Of a stretch of 64,000 nt of DNA, positions 17,257 through 27,177 are shown piece after piece. The stretch's first letter is position 1; the number at the start of each line of letters is the position of its first letter. Below the pieces are notes generated by a model. The model did no database searches. It worked only from the letters and a program-made list of their open reading frames with translations, and was not told the DNA's origin. Position numbers and translations under genes: made by a program. The stretch is from Sphingobium sp. AS12 (GTDB lineage: Bacteria > Pseudomonadota > Alphaproteobacteria > Sphingomonadales > Sphingomonadaceae): the NCBI RefSeq assembly GCF_019097845.1, contig NZ_JAHRGM010000035.1, forward strand, positions 372,001 to 436,000. The letters run 5' to 3'.

Positions 17257-18447
17257 TCAGCCTGTCGTGTTCCTGAACAGATTTTTCCACCAGCGCCCGC
17301 CCGACTGCATGACATGGCGGCGGAACAGCAGCACGCCGACCCGGATGATCAGCGCTACGAACGCTGCCTGCCACAGCAGCGCGAGCAGATGGGGCCACAG
17401 CACATCATCCTGCGCCGCGCGCGCGATCATGGCGAAGGGCGAACTGAACGGGAATATCGTTGCGGCCACTTCTGCAGGTGATCCCATATGGTCGACGGCG
17501 TAGCTGGCAAAGAAGAAGATCAGCATCTGTCCCATGGTCACGGGCATGTTCAGCGTCTGCACCTCCCGCACCGTCGCCGCCTGCGCGCCGATCCCCAGGA
17601 ATAGCGATCCCAGCAGCGTATAGGCCATGGCGAAATATAGCACGGCGAGGATCAGGAAGATCGGCCAGCCCACCGCTGGCGCAGGCAGGCCCGACGCGGA
17701 CCCGTGCAGCGCCAGGAAGATCGCAAAGGCCGTACCGCCCCAGAAAGCGATGCCGACAAAGCTCATCGCCAGCATCGCCATCAGCTTGCCGAGGAAAATC
17801 GCATCGATCGGCACGGCGGCAGCTAATATCTCGATGATCTTGTTGGTCTTTTCCTCGACCAGATTGGAGAGGATCATGCCCGCCAGCAGGATCGTCAGGA
17901 AGAACATGACGACCTGCGCCACTCTGCCGATCAGCAACCGCGCCTGCGCCTGTGCGCCCAGGCTCGTGGCGACCTCCTGCCGTTCCACCTGCACCAGCCG
18001 CAGCGTATGTTCGGCCTGCGCCGCGCTGGCGATCAGGCTGAGATCGCCCTGCATCTTGTCGAGATCGTCGGGCTTGCCGGTCAAGATCGGGTGCGCCACC
18101 GAGCCCGAAAGGATCGCCACCACCGCCGAATCGGCCCGCGCCAGTTGCTCGCGCGGGGCAGGCGTCAGCGGCACCCGCCGCAACCGGACCAGCGCCTGAT
18201 CCCCCATCCTTTCGGTCAGACGCTGGTGCGCCCGTTCCAGCCGCGCGGTTTCGCTCGCGGGCATGGCGATGCCGACCATAGGTCGCAGGTCGGTGCTGGA
18301 AATCTTCTCACCCAGGCCGCCAAAGGCCATGCCGATCAGAATTGGCAGCAATGGTCCCAGCAGAAACAGGATGAAGGTGCGCGACAGCACCACCGCGGTA
18401 AAATCCCGCCGGGCGATGACCAGAGCGGCGCGTAGCATCTCTCTCAT
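17257..18447 (-). CDS. ABC transporter permease, NatB/ABC-2 type
   Basis: Inner-membrane subunit of an ABC-2 type exporter. The 396-residue protein has one N-terminal helix (FILFLLGPLLPILIGMAFG), a large extracytoplasmic domain of about 140 residues, then five or six helices with the LVEEKTNKIIEILAAAVP segment typical of NatB-like permeases. The ATG at 18447 overlaps the ATPase stop (ATGA). Sodium or drug export is the usual assignment for this subfamily, but the substrate cannot be read from sequence. Co-transcribed with msrB downstream. Confidence 0.9.
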   Translation of the reverse strand: MREMLRAALVIARRDFTAVVLSRTFILFLLGPLLPILIGMAFGGLGEKISSTDLRPMVGIAMPASETARLERAHQRLTERMGDQALVRLRRVPLTPAPREQLARADSAVVAILSGSVAHPILTGKPDDLDKMQGDLSLIASAAQAEHTLRLVQVERQEVATSLGAQAQARLLIGRVAQVVMFFLTILLAGMILSNLVEEKTNKIIEILAAAVPIDAIFLGKLMAMLAMSFVGIAFWGGTAFAIFLALHGSASGLPAPAVGWPIFLILAVLYFAMAYTLLGSLFLGIGAQAATVREVQTLNMPVTMGQMLIFFFASYAVDHMGSPAEVAATIFPFSSPFAMIARAAQDDVLWPHLLALLWQAAFVALIIRVGVLLFRRHVMQSGGRWWKNLFRNTTG

Positions 18448-19409
18448 GCGTCCTGCTCCCGCGCCTGCGCTTCTTCCATCTGGCGTGCGGTCGCTTCTCC
18501 GGCGATGGCGACGAAGGCGTCGTGGAGCCCCGGCCGTTCGATCGACAGGCTCTCAATCCCGGCGTGCCCACGCAGCAATGCGTGCAGCAGCGGCTCGATC
18601 CCGTCGTCGGGCAGGGCGAAATGCCACGCGCCATCCTCCACCACCGTATCGGCGGGCAAAGCGCGCCGCCACGCCCCGTCGCTGGCTTTGGTGCGCAGCC
18701 GCACCTGCGGGCGCAGCCGATCGCGCGCGTCGGCCACCGTCCCCTCGAACCGGATGCGTCCGCCCGCAACGATGGCGATCCGCTCGCACAGGCGTTCGGC
18801 ATGGGCGATGACATGGGTGGAAAAGAGGATGGTGACGCCCCGCCGCGCCTGCTCGCGGATCAGCGCCTCCAGCTTCTCCTGGTTGATCGCGTCCAGCCCG
18901 GAAAAAGGCTCGTCCAGTACGATCAGCCGGGGTTCGTGGATTATCGTCCCGAACAGTTGCACTGTCTGCGCCATGCCCTTGGACAGCTGGCGGATCGGCT
19001 TGTCGATCGCCCCGCCCATGCCATGCCCCTCCAGCATCGCCCGCGCCCGTTCGCGCCCTTGTTTCAGCGGCAAGCCCCGCAATGCGCCCATGAAGGCAAT
19101 CGCCTCAAACGCCTTCATCGACGGATAGAGCCCGCGCTCCTCCGGCAGATAGCCCACCTGTCGCGCCATCCGCAGCGGCGCGGCGTCGCCCAGCAGCGAC
19201 CGCACCCCCTCGTCCGGGTCGATGATGCCCAGCAACGTGCGGAGCAGCGTGGTCTTGCCCGCGCCATTCGGCCCCAGCACGCCATAGATCGACCCGGCAG
19301 GCACGGCGATGTCGACGCCGTCGACCGCGCGGAAGCTGCCGAATGTCTTGACAAGGCTATGGCCTTCGAGCGCATAGCGGAGGGGCGGGGCCGGAGTGTC
19401 GCCGTTCAT
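18444..19409 (-). CDS. ABC transporter ATP-binding protein, NatA-like
   Basis: Cytoplasmic ATPase of the exporter above, 321 residues from ATG 19409. This start is chosen because CAGGAG lies just upstream; the frame stays open further but enters the divergent queG promoter region. Walker A is GPNGAGKTT, the signature is QLSKGMAQ (a variant of LSGGQ usual in NatA-like proteins), Walker B is LIVLDEPFSGLD, and the switch histidine is in STHVIAHAE. The C-terminal 100 residues form the DUF4162-like extension of this subfamily. Divergent from queG, with 22 bp between the starts. Confidence 0.92.
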   Translation of the reverse strand: MNGDTPAPPLRYALEGHSLVKTFGSFRAVDGVDIAVPAGSIYGVLGPNGAGKTTLLRTLLGIIDPDEGVRSLLGDAAPLRMARQVGYLPEERGLYPSMKAFEAIAFMGALRGLPLKQGRERARAMLEGHGMGGAIDKPIRQLSKGMAQTVQLFGTIIHEPRLIVLDEPFSGLDAINQEKLEALIREQARRGVTILFSTHVIAHAERLCERIAIVAGGRIRFEGTVADARDRLRPQVRLRTKASDGAWRRALPADTVVEDGAWHFALPDDGIEPLLHALLRGHAGIESLSIERPGLHDAFVAIAGEATARQMEEAQAREQDA

Positions 19410-19431
19410 CCGCTCCTGATAGTGTCCCCCC

Positions 19432-20478
19432 ATGCCAACGCAAATGGAAAGCTTGGAAACCCGCCTGAAGGTACAGGCCGCGTCGCTGGGCTTCGCCGCC
19501 TGCGCCATCGCGCCCGCCGACGTGGCCCCCCAGGCCGGGCAGCGGCTGGGCGAATGGCTGGACGCAGGCCATCATGGCGACATGCTGTGGATGGCCGAGC
19601 GCGCCGGACAACGCGTATCGCCACACGGCCTGTGGCCCGACGTGCGCAGCGTCGTGATGCTGGGGATGAGCTATGCGCCGGGGCGCGATCCGCTGGCGCT
19701 GGCGGACGTGCCGGACCGCGCGCGCATCTCGGTCTATGCGCAGGGCAAAGACTATCATGATGTCGTCAAAAAGGGGTTGAAGGCACTGGCCCGCTGGCTG
19801 GTGGAGCAGCAGCCCGGCGCGCTCAAAGTTTTTGTCGATACCGCCCCAGTCATGGAAAAGCCGCTGGCGCAGGGGGCCGGGCTGGGCTGGCAGGGCAAGC
19901 ATAGCAATCTGGTCAGCCGCCAGCATGGCAGCTGGCTGTTCCTGGGCGCGATCTACACCGAAATCGCGCTGCAACCCGACCCGCCGGAGATCGACCATTG
20001 CGGCAACTGCACCGCCTGCCAGACCGCCTGCCCAACCGACGCCTTCCCGTCGCCCTATGTCGTGGACGCACGGCGCTGCATTTCCTATCTGACGATCGAG
20101 CATAAGGGGCCGATCCCGCACGATCTGCGGGAAGGCATCGGCAACCGTATCTATGGCTGCGACGATTGCCTGGCGGTCTGCCCCTGGAACAAATTTGCGG
20201 ACGCGGCTGCGGCCAACAAGGCATTCATAGGCCGCGCCGAACTCGCCGCCCCCGCCATCGCCGACCTGCTGGCGCTGGACGACGCCGCGTTTCGCGAAAT
20301 CTTCTCCGGCTCCCCGATCAAACGGATAGGCCGCAACCGGATGGTGCGGAATGCGGCGATTGCGGCGGGGAATAGCGGCGACGCGCGCCTGCTGGGACGA
20401 TTACAGACGCTGGCTGGCGATGATGATTCGGTCGTGGCGGAAGCGGCTGCATGGGCGATCAAAAGGCTGTCCGCCTAA
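19432..20478 (+). CDS. queG: Epoxyqueuosine reductase
   Basis: Cobalamin and iron-sulfur dependent enzyme that converts epoxyqueuosine to queuosine in tRNA anticodons. The 348-residue protein has a nitroreductase-like N-terminal half with [25 protein letters not shown] active-site segment (DTAPVMEK) and [11 protein letters not shown], followed by two ferredoxin-type [4Fe-4S] motifs, [12 protein letters not shown] and CDDCLAVCP, plus C in [18 protein letters not shown]-like helical tail closes the protein. Start at ATG 19432; a second ATG four codons later is possible. Its stop overlaps the convergent lipoprotein gene by 4 bp. Confidence 0.95.
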   Translation: MPTQMESLETRLKVQAASLGFAACAIAPADVAPQAGQRLGEWLDAGHHGDMLWMAERAGQRVSPHGLWPDVRSVVMLGMSYAPGRDPLALADVPDRARISVYAQGKDYHDVVKKGLKALARWLVEQQPGALKVFVDTAPVMEKPLAQGAGLGWQGKHSNLVSRQHGSWLFLGAIYTEIALQPDPPEIDHCGNCTACQTACPTDAFPSPYVVDARRCISYLTIEHKGPIPHDLREGIGNRIYGCDDCLAVCPWNKFADAAAANKAFIGRAELAAPAIADLLALDDAAFREIFSGSPIKRIGRNRMVRNAAIAAGNSGDARLLGRLQTLAGDDDSVVAEAAAWAIKRLSA

Positions 20479-20849
20479 CGCGCCCGCAACGCCGTCGCGC
20501 AGGCCGCCGGATCGACGTCGCTGCCAGCGGGCGAGCGCGCATCCACATGAGTAACAACGGGCTCCTTGCCGCGTGCCGGGGCATAGAGATAGGTGTCGAG
20601 GACGCAGCGGCCATTGGCAAATTGCAGCTTGCGCACCGTCGTTTCGCGAATGTCGAGCCGGGGCGTTCCGAACATCTGGGTCAGCGCGCGCGCATCTGCG
20701 CCCATCAGCGGGCCGGGCTTGCCGAAGGCGCTGGCCGGGGGACCGGCGGGCGGCGGCGCGATCCCGGTTTGCGGCACCACGCCGCCTGCACCACAGGCGG
20801 CAAGCGGCAGCGCCAGCAGCGCGATCAGGGCAGGGCGGGGGGCGTTCAT
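20475..20849 (-). CDS. Small lipoprotein of unknown function
   Basis: A 124-residue precursor with a lipoprotein signal peptide ([13 protein letters not shown]; lipobox LAAC), so the mature protein is predicted to be anchored at C18 or so. A proline-rich linker follows, then a compact domain with [27 protein letters not shown] and a second cysteine near the C-terminus, which resembles the fold of small outer-membrane assembly or SmpA-like lipoproteins; that comparison is weak. The ATG at 20849 overlaps the stop of the EI24 gene (ATGA), so the two are translationally coupled. Confidence 0.7.
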   Translation of the reverse strand: MNAPRPALIALLALPLAACGAGGVVPQTGIAPPPAGPPASAFGKPGPLMGADARALTQMFGTPRLDIRETTVRKLQFANGRCVLDTYLYAPARGKEPVVTHVDARSPAGSDVDPAACATALRAR

Positions 20850-21514
20850 ACAGGCTTCCTTCTGACGCCGTGCAGCATGTGGACCGCCATAGCCGCGCTC
20901 CAGATCGGCGCAAGCAGGTTGACCAGGGGAACAAGGAACAGAAGCGCCGAAGCGAGACCCAGAAGCCACCGGCTGCCACGCGGGATCGGCGGATGACCCG
21001 GATGGCGCGGCTCGACCATGTCGGCCAGATCGCGGCCCAGCAGATAGGCGTTGAGCGCGAGAAACAGCCCGATCGTTCCCACCCCCGTCACCAGCAGCGC
21101 GATGTAAGCGGGCAACGCCAGCAGGTTCCAGCCGATCGTCCGCGCGACCGACGCCAGCGCATAGCGGATGCTGCGTGCCAGCCCGACCGGGCGCGCGTCC
21201 GCCGCTGCATCCGGGTAGCGATCCGCCTCTACCGCTGCGATAATGTCGTCGGCGAACAGGCCCATCATTGCCATCGCGGTCGCGCGGAACAGCAGCCAGC
21301 CTGCCGCGACAACGATCAGCGCGGTCGCCGCCGCCTCCGCCATGCCACCGCCGCCCCAGCCATAATGGAGGCGCAGCGCATGGACCCCCGCCCACAGCCC
21401 CACCGCCAGCAGGGCAAAGACCAGAAGTGTCAGCAGCAATGTCTTGACCAGCAACCGCCGGGCGGCAGCGTGGAAGATCAACGGGAAGGCGCGCAGCGCG
21501 GCGGTCAGGACCAT
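20846..21514 (-). CDS. EI24 domain (CysZ-like) membrane protein
   Basis: Inner-membrane protein of the EI24/CysZ family, 222 residues with about four to six hydrophobic helices (for example LLLTLLVFALLAVGLWAG and LLALPAYIALLVTGVGTIG) and the conserved AYLLGRDLADMV segment. CysZ proteins transport sulfate, but most EI24 members are uncharacterised and no sulfur genes are nearby. The start is ATG 21514; the frame runs far upstream through the antisense of the adenosine kinase gene, which is a shadow. Co-transcribed with the lipoprotein gene. Confidence 0.82.
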   Translation of the reverse strand: MVLTAALRAFPLIFHAAARRLLVKTLLLTLLVFALLAVGLWAGVHALRLHYGWGGGGMAEAAATALIVVAAGWLLFRATAMAMMGLFADDIIAAVEADRYPDAAADARPVGLARSIRYALASVARTIGWNLLALPAYIALLVTGVGTIGLFLALNAYLLGRDLADMVEPRHPGHPPIPRGSRWLLGLASALLFLVPLVNLLAPIWSAAMAVHMLHGVRRKPV

Positions 21515-21625
21515 CGGGTCATTATCCGGCCTGCCGCGACGCCCGTCAATCGCGCGCTGTTGCATGGGCGCACGCGCGCCGATAGAGACGGCAGCCTGAC
21601 ATTCCCCGCACCATAAGGATTTTGC

Positions 21626-22639
21626 GTGACCGCTTCCGCTCCAGTTTCGGCCCCGACGCTTGACGTCGTCGCCATCGGCAACGCCATTGTCGATGTCCTC
21701 GCGCGCAGCGATGACGCCTTCCTTGCCGAACATGCGCTGACCAAAGGCGGGATGCAGCTGATCGACGCCAAAATGGCGGAAACCCTCTATGCCGACATGC
21801 CCCAGGCCAAGGAAATCAGCGGCGGATCGGCCGCCAACACGCTGGCGGGCCTCGCCGCGCTGGGCAAGACATGCGGCTTTATCGGCCAGGTGAATGACGA
21901 TCAGCTGGGCGCAGTGTTCGCCCATGACGTGCATGCGATCGGCATCCGTTTCGACACGCCCGCCATGACCGGCGACGTGCCGACTGCCCGCTGCCTGATC
22001 CTCGTCACGCCAGATGCGCAGCGGACGATGAACACATTTCTGGGTGCCTCGCAATTTCTGCCGGAGGCCGCGCTGGACCTGGATATGATCCGCTCGGCCG
22101 GCATCCTTTATCTCGAAGGCTATTTGTGGGATCCGGAGCAGCCGCGGGCGGCGATGCGGGCGGCGATTGACGCGGCGCGGGGGGCGGGGCGCAAGGTCGC
22201 CTTCACCCTGTCCGACAATTTCGTGATCGACCGCCACCGCGCCGATTTCATCGACCTGATCGACCATGGCCAGATCGACATCCTCTTTTCCAATGAGGGC
22301 GAAATCCAGTCGCTGGCGCAGATTGATGATTTCGACAAGGCCGTGGCGGCGATTGCGGCCAAGGTGCCGGTGCTGGTCTCGACCCGCAGTGAAAAGGGCG
22401 CGGTGGCGATCGTCGATGGCGTGCGTTACGAAGCACCTGCTGCGCAGGTCACGCAGATTATCGACACGACCGGTGCTGGCGACCTGTTCGCCGCCGGCTT
22501 CCTGGCCGCCCATATCGATGGCCGCAGCGTGGCCGATTGCCTGGCACTGGGCGCAGCGGCGGCGGCCGAGGTGATTTCCCACTGGGGCGCACGGCCGGAG
22601 GATGATCTGGGCGTGATCCGCGACAGGCTGTTCGCCTGA
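21626..22639 (+). CDS. Adenosine kinase-like PfkB family kinase
   Basis: Ribokinase/PfkB-fold kinase of 337 residues, closest in pattern to adenosine kinases. Visible signatures are VVAIGNAIVDVLA at the N-terminus, GGSAANTLAGLAALG (substrate binding), and the PfkB signature 2 DTTGAGDLFAAGFL with the catalytic aspartate in GAGD. Adenosine salvage to AMP is the likely reaction; other nucleoside or sugar substrates are possible. GTG start at 21626, 13 bases after an AAGG. Its TGA is immediately adjacent to the convergent flippase stop, leaving no intergenic base. Confidence 0.88.
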   Translation: MTASAPVSAPTLDVVAIGNAIVDVLARSDDAFLAEHALTKGGMQLIDAKMAETLYADMPQAKEISGGSAANTLAGLAALGKTCGFIGQVNDDQLGAVFAHDVHAIGIRFDTPAMTGDVPTARCLILVTPDAQRTMNTFLGASQFLPEAALDLDMIRSAGILYLEGYLWDPEQPRAAMRAAIDAARGAGRKVAFTLSDNFVIDRHRADFIDLIDHGQIDILFSNEGEIQSLAQIDDFDKAVAAIAAKVPVLVSTRSEKGAVAIVDGVRYEAPAAQVTQIIDTTGAGDLFAAGFLAAHIDGRSVADCLALGAAAAAEVISHWGARPEDDLGVIRDRLFA

Positions 22640-24181
22640 TCAGTCCGCTTTCTGCTTGCGGAACAGGGTGCGGTCATCGGGGCCAAAGCCCCAGCGCCAG
22701 ATGACCACGCCATAAGCGCCCAATATCGCCCAGACGCCGACGACCAGCTCGACCCATTCGAGCCGCGGCGGCAGGGCGACAAAGGCGGAACCGACGATGC
22801 AGGCGACGCCCGCCGCACTCAGCAACGGCCAGCGCCAGGCGTTGACCGGCGCATCGAGCAGGCGGGACAGCAACCGCGCCTTGACAAAGGCACCGATCGC
22901 CAGCGCCAGACACAGGGCGAGGGCGGGCGCTGCGGCCACCGCCATGACCGGCAGATCGAGCTGGCGGGCGAGCAGGATCAGCGCGAAGCTGAAAGCGGCC
23001 TGGCAGCCGATCATGCCGAGCGAGATCATTAGGTTGCGGTGGCGGGCGATATAGACGAGCGCCGATTCGCTGACGACCGCGGTCGCAGCGATCACTTCGG
23101 CCATCAGCAGGAAGGCAAGCGCCCCGGTGCCGCTGACGAAATGCGGGCCGACCAGCCCCATCACCGCTTCGCCCGGGATGCCCAGCGCCAGCGCGATCCC
23201 CGCCTGCGCCGCGATGATCCAGAAACCGACCTGGCTGACCTGCCGCGCAATCGCGGCCATATTCCCCTCCGCCAGATTGCGGGTGATGACCGGACCCAAT
23301 ATCGGGTCGAAGCTGGTCTTGAGCTTTTGCGGCAGCGAGGCGACCTGCTGCGCGATATAATAGATGCCGATCACCGCCGGGCTGACGAACAGACCCAATA
23401 TCGCCATGTCCAGCCGCCGCGATCCCCATTCCACCCCGTCGGCGGCCGCCAGCGGCAGGTTGCGCCGCGCCAGCCGCCAGAGCCGCCCGGCATCGGGCCG
23501 CCAGCCGACCGGCAGGCCATAATGGCGCGCCATCGGGATGATCGAGGCGATGAAGGCGGCGATCATCGACACGGCATAGGACAGGATCAACCCGTCGCGG
23601 GTCGAATAAAAGGAAAAGGCGAAGGCGCCGATGCTGATCGCCCAGGGTTCGATGATCGAGCGCGCCCGCACCGTCGCGCCGACATCGAATTTATAGGCGC
23701 AGGCGGCCAGCGCCACGTCCGACCCGGCGACCGCAATGACGATCAGCGCCAGCAGCCGGTCTAGGCCATTGATGCCGCTATTGGGAAACATCGCCTGGGG
23801 AAAGGCGACCAGCAGGCCTGCGCCGAGCAGCGCGGCGATCATCGTCACCAGCATCGCGTCGGTCACGACATGAGCGTGGGGTCGTTCGGTTTGGCTGAGC
23901 GCACCCGCCAGCCCGCGTTTCAGGCCAAGCGTCGCCAATTGCGCGACAAATTCGACAACCAGCACGGCATAGGCGAAGCGACCCAGCGTTTCGGCCCCAT
24001 AGACCCGGCCCGCGATGAACAGGAAGGGCAGCCGTGCCGCCAGGCGAAGAAGGAAACCGAACACATTGGTCCGCCCGCCCTTGGCCAAGGCGGCGATGTC
24101 ATCCTCGTCCTTCGACGCAGGAAGCTGCGCGGTCAATCGACTCCCCTCTGTCGTCCCGTCTGATGACTGGAATGTAGCCAT
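22640..24181 (-). CDS. Polysaccharide flippase, Wzx/MATE-like
   Basis: Polytopic inner-membrane protein of 513 residues with about 12-14 helices, of the oligosaccharide flippase/MOP exporter superfamily. The cytoplasmic N-terminus of about 35 residues is followed by FGFLLRLAARLPFLFIAGRVYGAETLG, a first helix pair of the kind found in Wzx proteins. Such proteins translocate undecaprenyl-linked saccharide units for surface polysaccharides. It lies 22 bp after gpsA on the same strand; no glycosyltransferase cluster is adjacent, so the cargo is unknown. It might cooperate with the galU product upstream in metabolism, but that is speculation. Confidence 0.82.
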   Translation of the reverse strand: MATFQSSDGTTEGSRLTAQLPASKDEDDIAALAKGGRTNVFGFLLRLAARLPFLFIAGRVYGAETLGRFAYAVLVVEFVAQLATLGLKRGLAGALSQTERPHAHVVTDAMLVTMIAALLGAGLLVAFPQAMFPNSGINGLDRLLALIVIAVAGSDVALAACAYKFDVGATVRARSIIEPWAISIGAFAFSFYSTRDGLILSYAVSMIAAFIASIIPMARHYGLPVGWRPDAGRLWRLARRNLPLAAADGVEWGSRRLDMAILGLFVSPAVIGIYYIAQQVASLPQKLKTSFDPILGPVITRNLAEGNMAAIARQVSQVGFWIIAAQAGIALALGIPGEAVMGLVGPHFVSGTGALAFLLMAEVIAATAVVSESALVYIARHRNLMISLGMIGCQAAFSFALILLARQLDLPVMAVAAAPALALCLALAIGAFVKARLLSRLLDAPVNAWRWPLLSAAGVACIVGSAFVALPPRLEWVELVVGVWAILGAYGVVIWRWGFGPDDRTLFRKQKAD

Positions 24182-24203
24182 GATGGTGCTGACGCGCGAC
24201 GGC

Positions 24204-25175
24204 TTATTCGGGCCGCAACGGACGCGCGAGCAGCGCGTCGATCACGGTGCCGAGCGGCATGGCATCGGCCAGCAAGGCGCACACCGCTTCGACCACCGGC
24301 ATTTCCACCCCCGCCGCGCGCGCGGCATCGCGCAGCACCGGGGCGGTAAACGCGCCTTCGGCCACGGTGCGGCGGTTGGATAGCAGGTCAGCAGCGCTGC
24401 GTCCTTCGCCCAGACCCTGGCCCAGCGAAAAGTTGCGGGAATTGGTGGACGAACAGGTCAGCACCAGATCGCCCAGCCCCGACAGCCCGGCCAGCGTTTC
24501 TACCCTTGCGCCGCGCGCCAAGCCAAAGCGCGTCATTTCGGCAAAGCCCCGGCTGATCAGCGCCGCGCGGGCATTAAGGCCCAGCCCCGCGCCGTCCGCC
24601 ACGCCGCACGCGATCGCCAGTACATTCTTGACCGCGCCACCGATTTCCGCGCCGGTGACATCGTCGGACAGATAGGGGCGGAAAGCGGGGCGGGCGATCC
24701 GCGCCGCCAGTTGCGCGCCCAATACGGCATCATCGCACGCCAGCGTGATCGCGGTCGGCAATCCCCTGGCCACTTCATGGGCGAAGGTTGGGCCGGACAG
24801 GACGGCGATGGGCGATGTCGGCTGCGCTGCACGCGCCACTTCCCCCATCAGCAGGCCGGTGCCCGCCTCTATCCCCTTGGAACAGAGGATCAGCGGCACA
24901 CCGGCGGGGGCCTGGGCCACAACGCTCCGCAAATGCTGGGCCGGGCTGACCACCAGCAGCATGTCGCAGTCGCCAAGGTCGGCCATCGCACCGGTCCCAC
25001 GAATGGACGGGGCCAGTGCGATGCCGGGCAGATAGAGCGGGTTCTCCCGCGCCCCGTTGATCGCATCGACGACATCGCTTTCCAGCGCCCAGAGCGTCAC
25101 GGCCTGCCCGTCGGCAGCCAGCAATTGCGCCAGCGCCGTGCCCCATGCACCCGCCCCGATGACTCCAGCCTTCAT
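24204..25175 (-). CDS. gpsA: Glycerol-3-phosphate dehydrogenase [NAD(P)+]
   Basis: Reduces dihydroxyacetone phosphate to sn-glycerol 3-phosphate for phospholipid synthesis. The 323-residue protein has the dinucleotide loop [12 protein letters not shown] (residues 5-16), [21 protein letters not shown], the catalytic lysine in [13 protein letters not shown], and the C-terminal [13 protein letters not shown] and SRNFSLG blocks. ATG at 25175 overlaps the tsaD stop by 4 bp. Length and motif order are normal for GpsA. Confidence 0.96.
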   Translation of the reverse strand: MKAGVIGAGAWGTALAQLLAADGQAVTLWALESDVVDAINGARENPLYLPGIALAPSIRGTGAMADLGDCDMLLVVSPAQHLRSVVAQAPAGVPLILCSKGIEAGTGLLMGEVARAAQPTSPIAVLSGPTFAHEVARGLPTAITLACDDAVLGAQLAARIARPAFRPYLSDDVTGAEIGGAVKNVLAIACGVADGAGLGLNARAALISRGFAEMTRFGLARGARVETLAGLSGLGDLVLTCSSTNSRNFSLGQGLGEGRSAADLLSNRRTVAEGAFTAPVLRDAARAAGVEMPVVEAVCALLADAMPLGTVIDALLARPLRPE

Positions 25176-26206
25176 GCTTTCACTCCGGCGCCGCGCGCCT
25201 TTTCCGCCGCCGGATCGAGCGGCCAGCGCGGCCGGGCGGGAACGGTCAGGTCATCGATCAGTCCCACGGCAAAGCGCTCCGCCCCGGCCCAGGCGATCAT
25301 GGCCGCATTATCGGTGCAGAGCCATAGTGGCGGTGCGACAAAGGGCAGGCCATGGTCTGCCGCCAGCTTTTCGAGCGCCCCCCGGATCGCCTGATTGGCC
25401 GCGACGCCACCGGCCACGACCAGAGCGGTGATTCCGTCCGCCTGCCCCAGTGCGCGGCGGGTGCGGTCGATCAGGCAGTCGATCACGGCCTGCTGGAAAC
25501 TGGCGGCGATGTCCTGCGTCGAATAATGGCCGGACTGGACCGCGCGCATGACCGCGCTTTTAAGGCCGGCGAAGGAGAAATGCGGTTCCGCCGTGCCGAG
25601 CAGCGGGCGGGGCAGGGGAACGGCGTTGGGATCGCCCTGTGCTGCGGCCTTTTCCACCTGCGGGCCGCCGGGATAGCCAAGGCCCAGCATTTTGGCGGTC
25701 TTGTCGAAGGCTTCGCCCGCTGCATCGTCGATGGTGGTGGCCAGCCGCGCATAGTCGCCGGGACCGCGGACCAGCAAAATCTGGCAATGGCCGCCCGACA
25801 CCAGCAGCAGCATATAGGGAAATTCCAGCGTCCGGTCGGACAGGCGCGGCGAGAGGGCGTGACCCTCCAGATGGTTGACCGCGATCAGCGGCTTGCCCGC
25901 CGCATGCGCCAGCGCCTTGGCGGTCACCAGACCCACCATCACCCCGCCGATCAGGCCCGGCCCGGCGGTCGCGGCGATCACATCGACCTGATCGAGCGTC
26001 ATCTCCGCATCCGCCAGCGCGGCTTCGATCAGAGGGCTGAGCGCCTCAACATGGGCGCGGGCGGCGATTTCGGGGACGACGCCGCCATAGGGCCGGTGGG
26101 CTTCCTCCTGGGTGGCGAGGCGATGCGCAAGAATCTGGCCGTCGGCCGTCACCAGCGCCGCTGCGGTTTCATCGCAGCTCGATTCCAGGCCAAGGATGAT
26201 TGTCAT
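25172..26206 (-). CDS. tsaD: tRNA N6-adenosine threonylcarbamoyltransferase
   Basis: Transfers the threonylcarbamoyl group to A37 of ANN-decoding tRNAs (t6A). The ASKHA-fold protein has 344 residues from ATG 26206: [14 protein letters not shown] at the N-terminus, the metal-binding histidines H112 and H116 in NHLEGH, LLVSGGH, and the later GYPGGP and [12 protein letters not shown] motifs. An in-frame ATG four codons upstream lacks a ribosome site, whereas GGAAG precedes 26206. First gene of the tsaD-gpsA-flippase run; divergent from hemC with only 44 bp between starts. Confidence 0.96.
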   Translation of the reverse strand: MTIILGLESSCDETAAALVTADGQILAHRLATQEEAHRPYGGVVPEIAARAHVEALSPLIEAALADAEMTLDQVDVIAATAGPGLIGGVMVGLVTAKALAHAAGKPLIAVNHLEGHALSPRLSDRTLEFPYMLLLVSGGHCQILLVRGPGDYARLATTIDDAAGEAFDKTAKMLGLGYPGGPQVEKAAAQGDPNAVPLPRPLLGTAEPHFSFAGLKSAVMRAVQSGHYSTQDIAASFQQAVIDCLIDRTRRALGQADGITALVVAGGVAANQAIRGALEKLAADHGLPFVAPPLWLCTDNAAMIAWAGAERFAVGLIDDLTVPARPRWPLDPAAEKARGAGVKA

Positions 26207-26218
26207 TGTCGCTTCCAT

Positions 26219-26238
26219 CTAATGCCCGTGGTCATTAG
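26219..26238. promoter_or_regulatory. Short inverted repeat between tsaD and hemC
   Basis: CTAATG / CATTAG, a perfect 6-bp inverted repeat with an 8-base spacer, in the 44-bp gap between the two divergent starts. It could be an operator serving both genes, but it is short enough to be chance. Confidence 0.25.
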
Positions 26239-26250
26239 AGCAAGCCGCAT

Positions 26251-27177
26251 ATGATTTTGTCCGAACGACCGTTGCGCCTCGGCACCAGGGGTTCGCCCCT
26301 TGCGCTGGCCCAGGCCCGCATGACCGCCCGCGCCTTGTGCGATGCCCATGGCTGGCCCGATAGCGCCGTGGCGATCGTCACCGTCCAGACCAGTGGCGAC
26401 CGGATACAGGACCGCGCGCTGGCCGAGATCGGCGGGAAGGCGCTGTGGACCAAGGAACTGGACCGGGCGCTGGTCGAGGGCGAGATTGATTTTGCGGTCC
26501 ATAGCATGAAGGATGTGGAGACGCTGCGCCCCGCCGCGTTCCGTATCGCCGCTATGCTGCCGCGCGCTGATGTGCGTGACCGGCTGGTGGGAGCCGACAG
26601 TTTCGATGCGCTGCCCGCCAATCCGGTCGTCGGCACCAGCTCGCCGCGCCGCGCCGCGCAGGTGACGCGCTTGCGGCCCGATGCCACCATCCCCCTGTTC
26701 CGGGGCAATGTCGCGACGCGCCTCGCCAAGCTGGCGGCGGGTGAGGTCCATGCGACCCTGCTGGCGGCTGCGGGGCTGGACCGACTGGGGCAGAGCGATG
26801 TCGGTGTTACGATTCCCATCGACATGATGTTGCCTGCGCCCTCGCAGGGGGCGGTCGGGATAGAGGCGCGGGCGGACAATGAGGCGGTGCTGGCGGCGCT
26901 GGCGGCGATCAGTGATGCTGACACGTTCGATTGCGTCATGGCCGAGCGCAACGTGCTGATGGGGCTAGGCGGCACCTGCCATTCACCGATCGCAGCGCTG
27001 GCGCTGGTGGACGGCGACCGGCTGCACCTGCGCGCGGAGATTATCAGTCCGAACGGGCAGGAAACGGTGAGCGAGGACGCCATTATCGACCGGCAGGATT
27101 GCGACGCGGCGCAGGCAATGGGTCGTGCGCTGCTGGACCGGGCAAGTCCGGCGCTACGGTCCTTGTTCGAGGCGTGA
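26251..27177 (+). CDS. hemC: Porphobilinogen deaminase (hydroxymethylbilane synthase)
   Basis: Joins four porphobilinogens into hydroxymethylbilane in heme synthesis. The 308-residue protein shows LRLGTRGSPLALAQA, ALWTKELD, DFAVHSMKDVE, GTSSPRRAAQ and the dipyrromethane cofactor cysteine C243 in GLGGTCHSPIAA. ATG at 26251, separated by only 44 bp from the divergent tsaD. The stop overlaps the GTG start of hemD, so hemC, hemD and the mitofilin-like gene form one unit. Confidence 0.97.
   Translation: MILSERPLRLGTRGSPLALAQARMTARALCDAHGWPDSAVAIVTVQTSGDRIQDRALAEIGGKALWTKELDRALVEGEIDFAVHSMKDVETLRPAAFRIAAMLPRADVRDRLVGADSFDALPANPVVGTSSPRRAAQVTRLRPDATIPLFRGNVATRLAKLAAGEVHATLLAAAGLDRLGQSDVGVTIPIDMMLPAPSQGAVGIEARADNEAVLAALAAISDADTFDCVMAERNVLMGLGGTCHSPIAALALVDGDRLHLRAEIISPNGQETVSEDAIIDRQDCDAAQAMGRALLDRASPALRSLFEA

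Noticed and set aside
21515..22582. N-terminal extension of the EI24 gene
   Set aside because: The extension is antisense to the adenosine kinase-like gene, and ATG 21514 begins the recognisable membrane protein.
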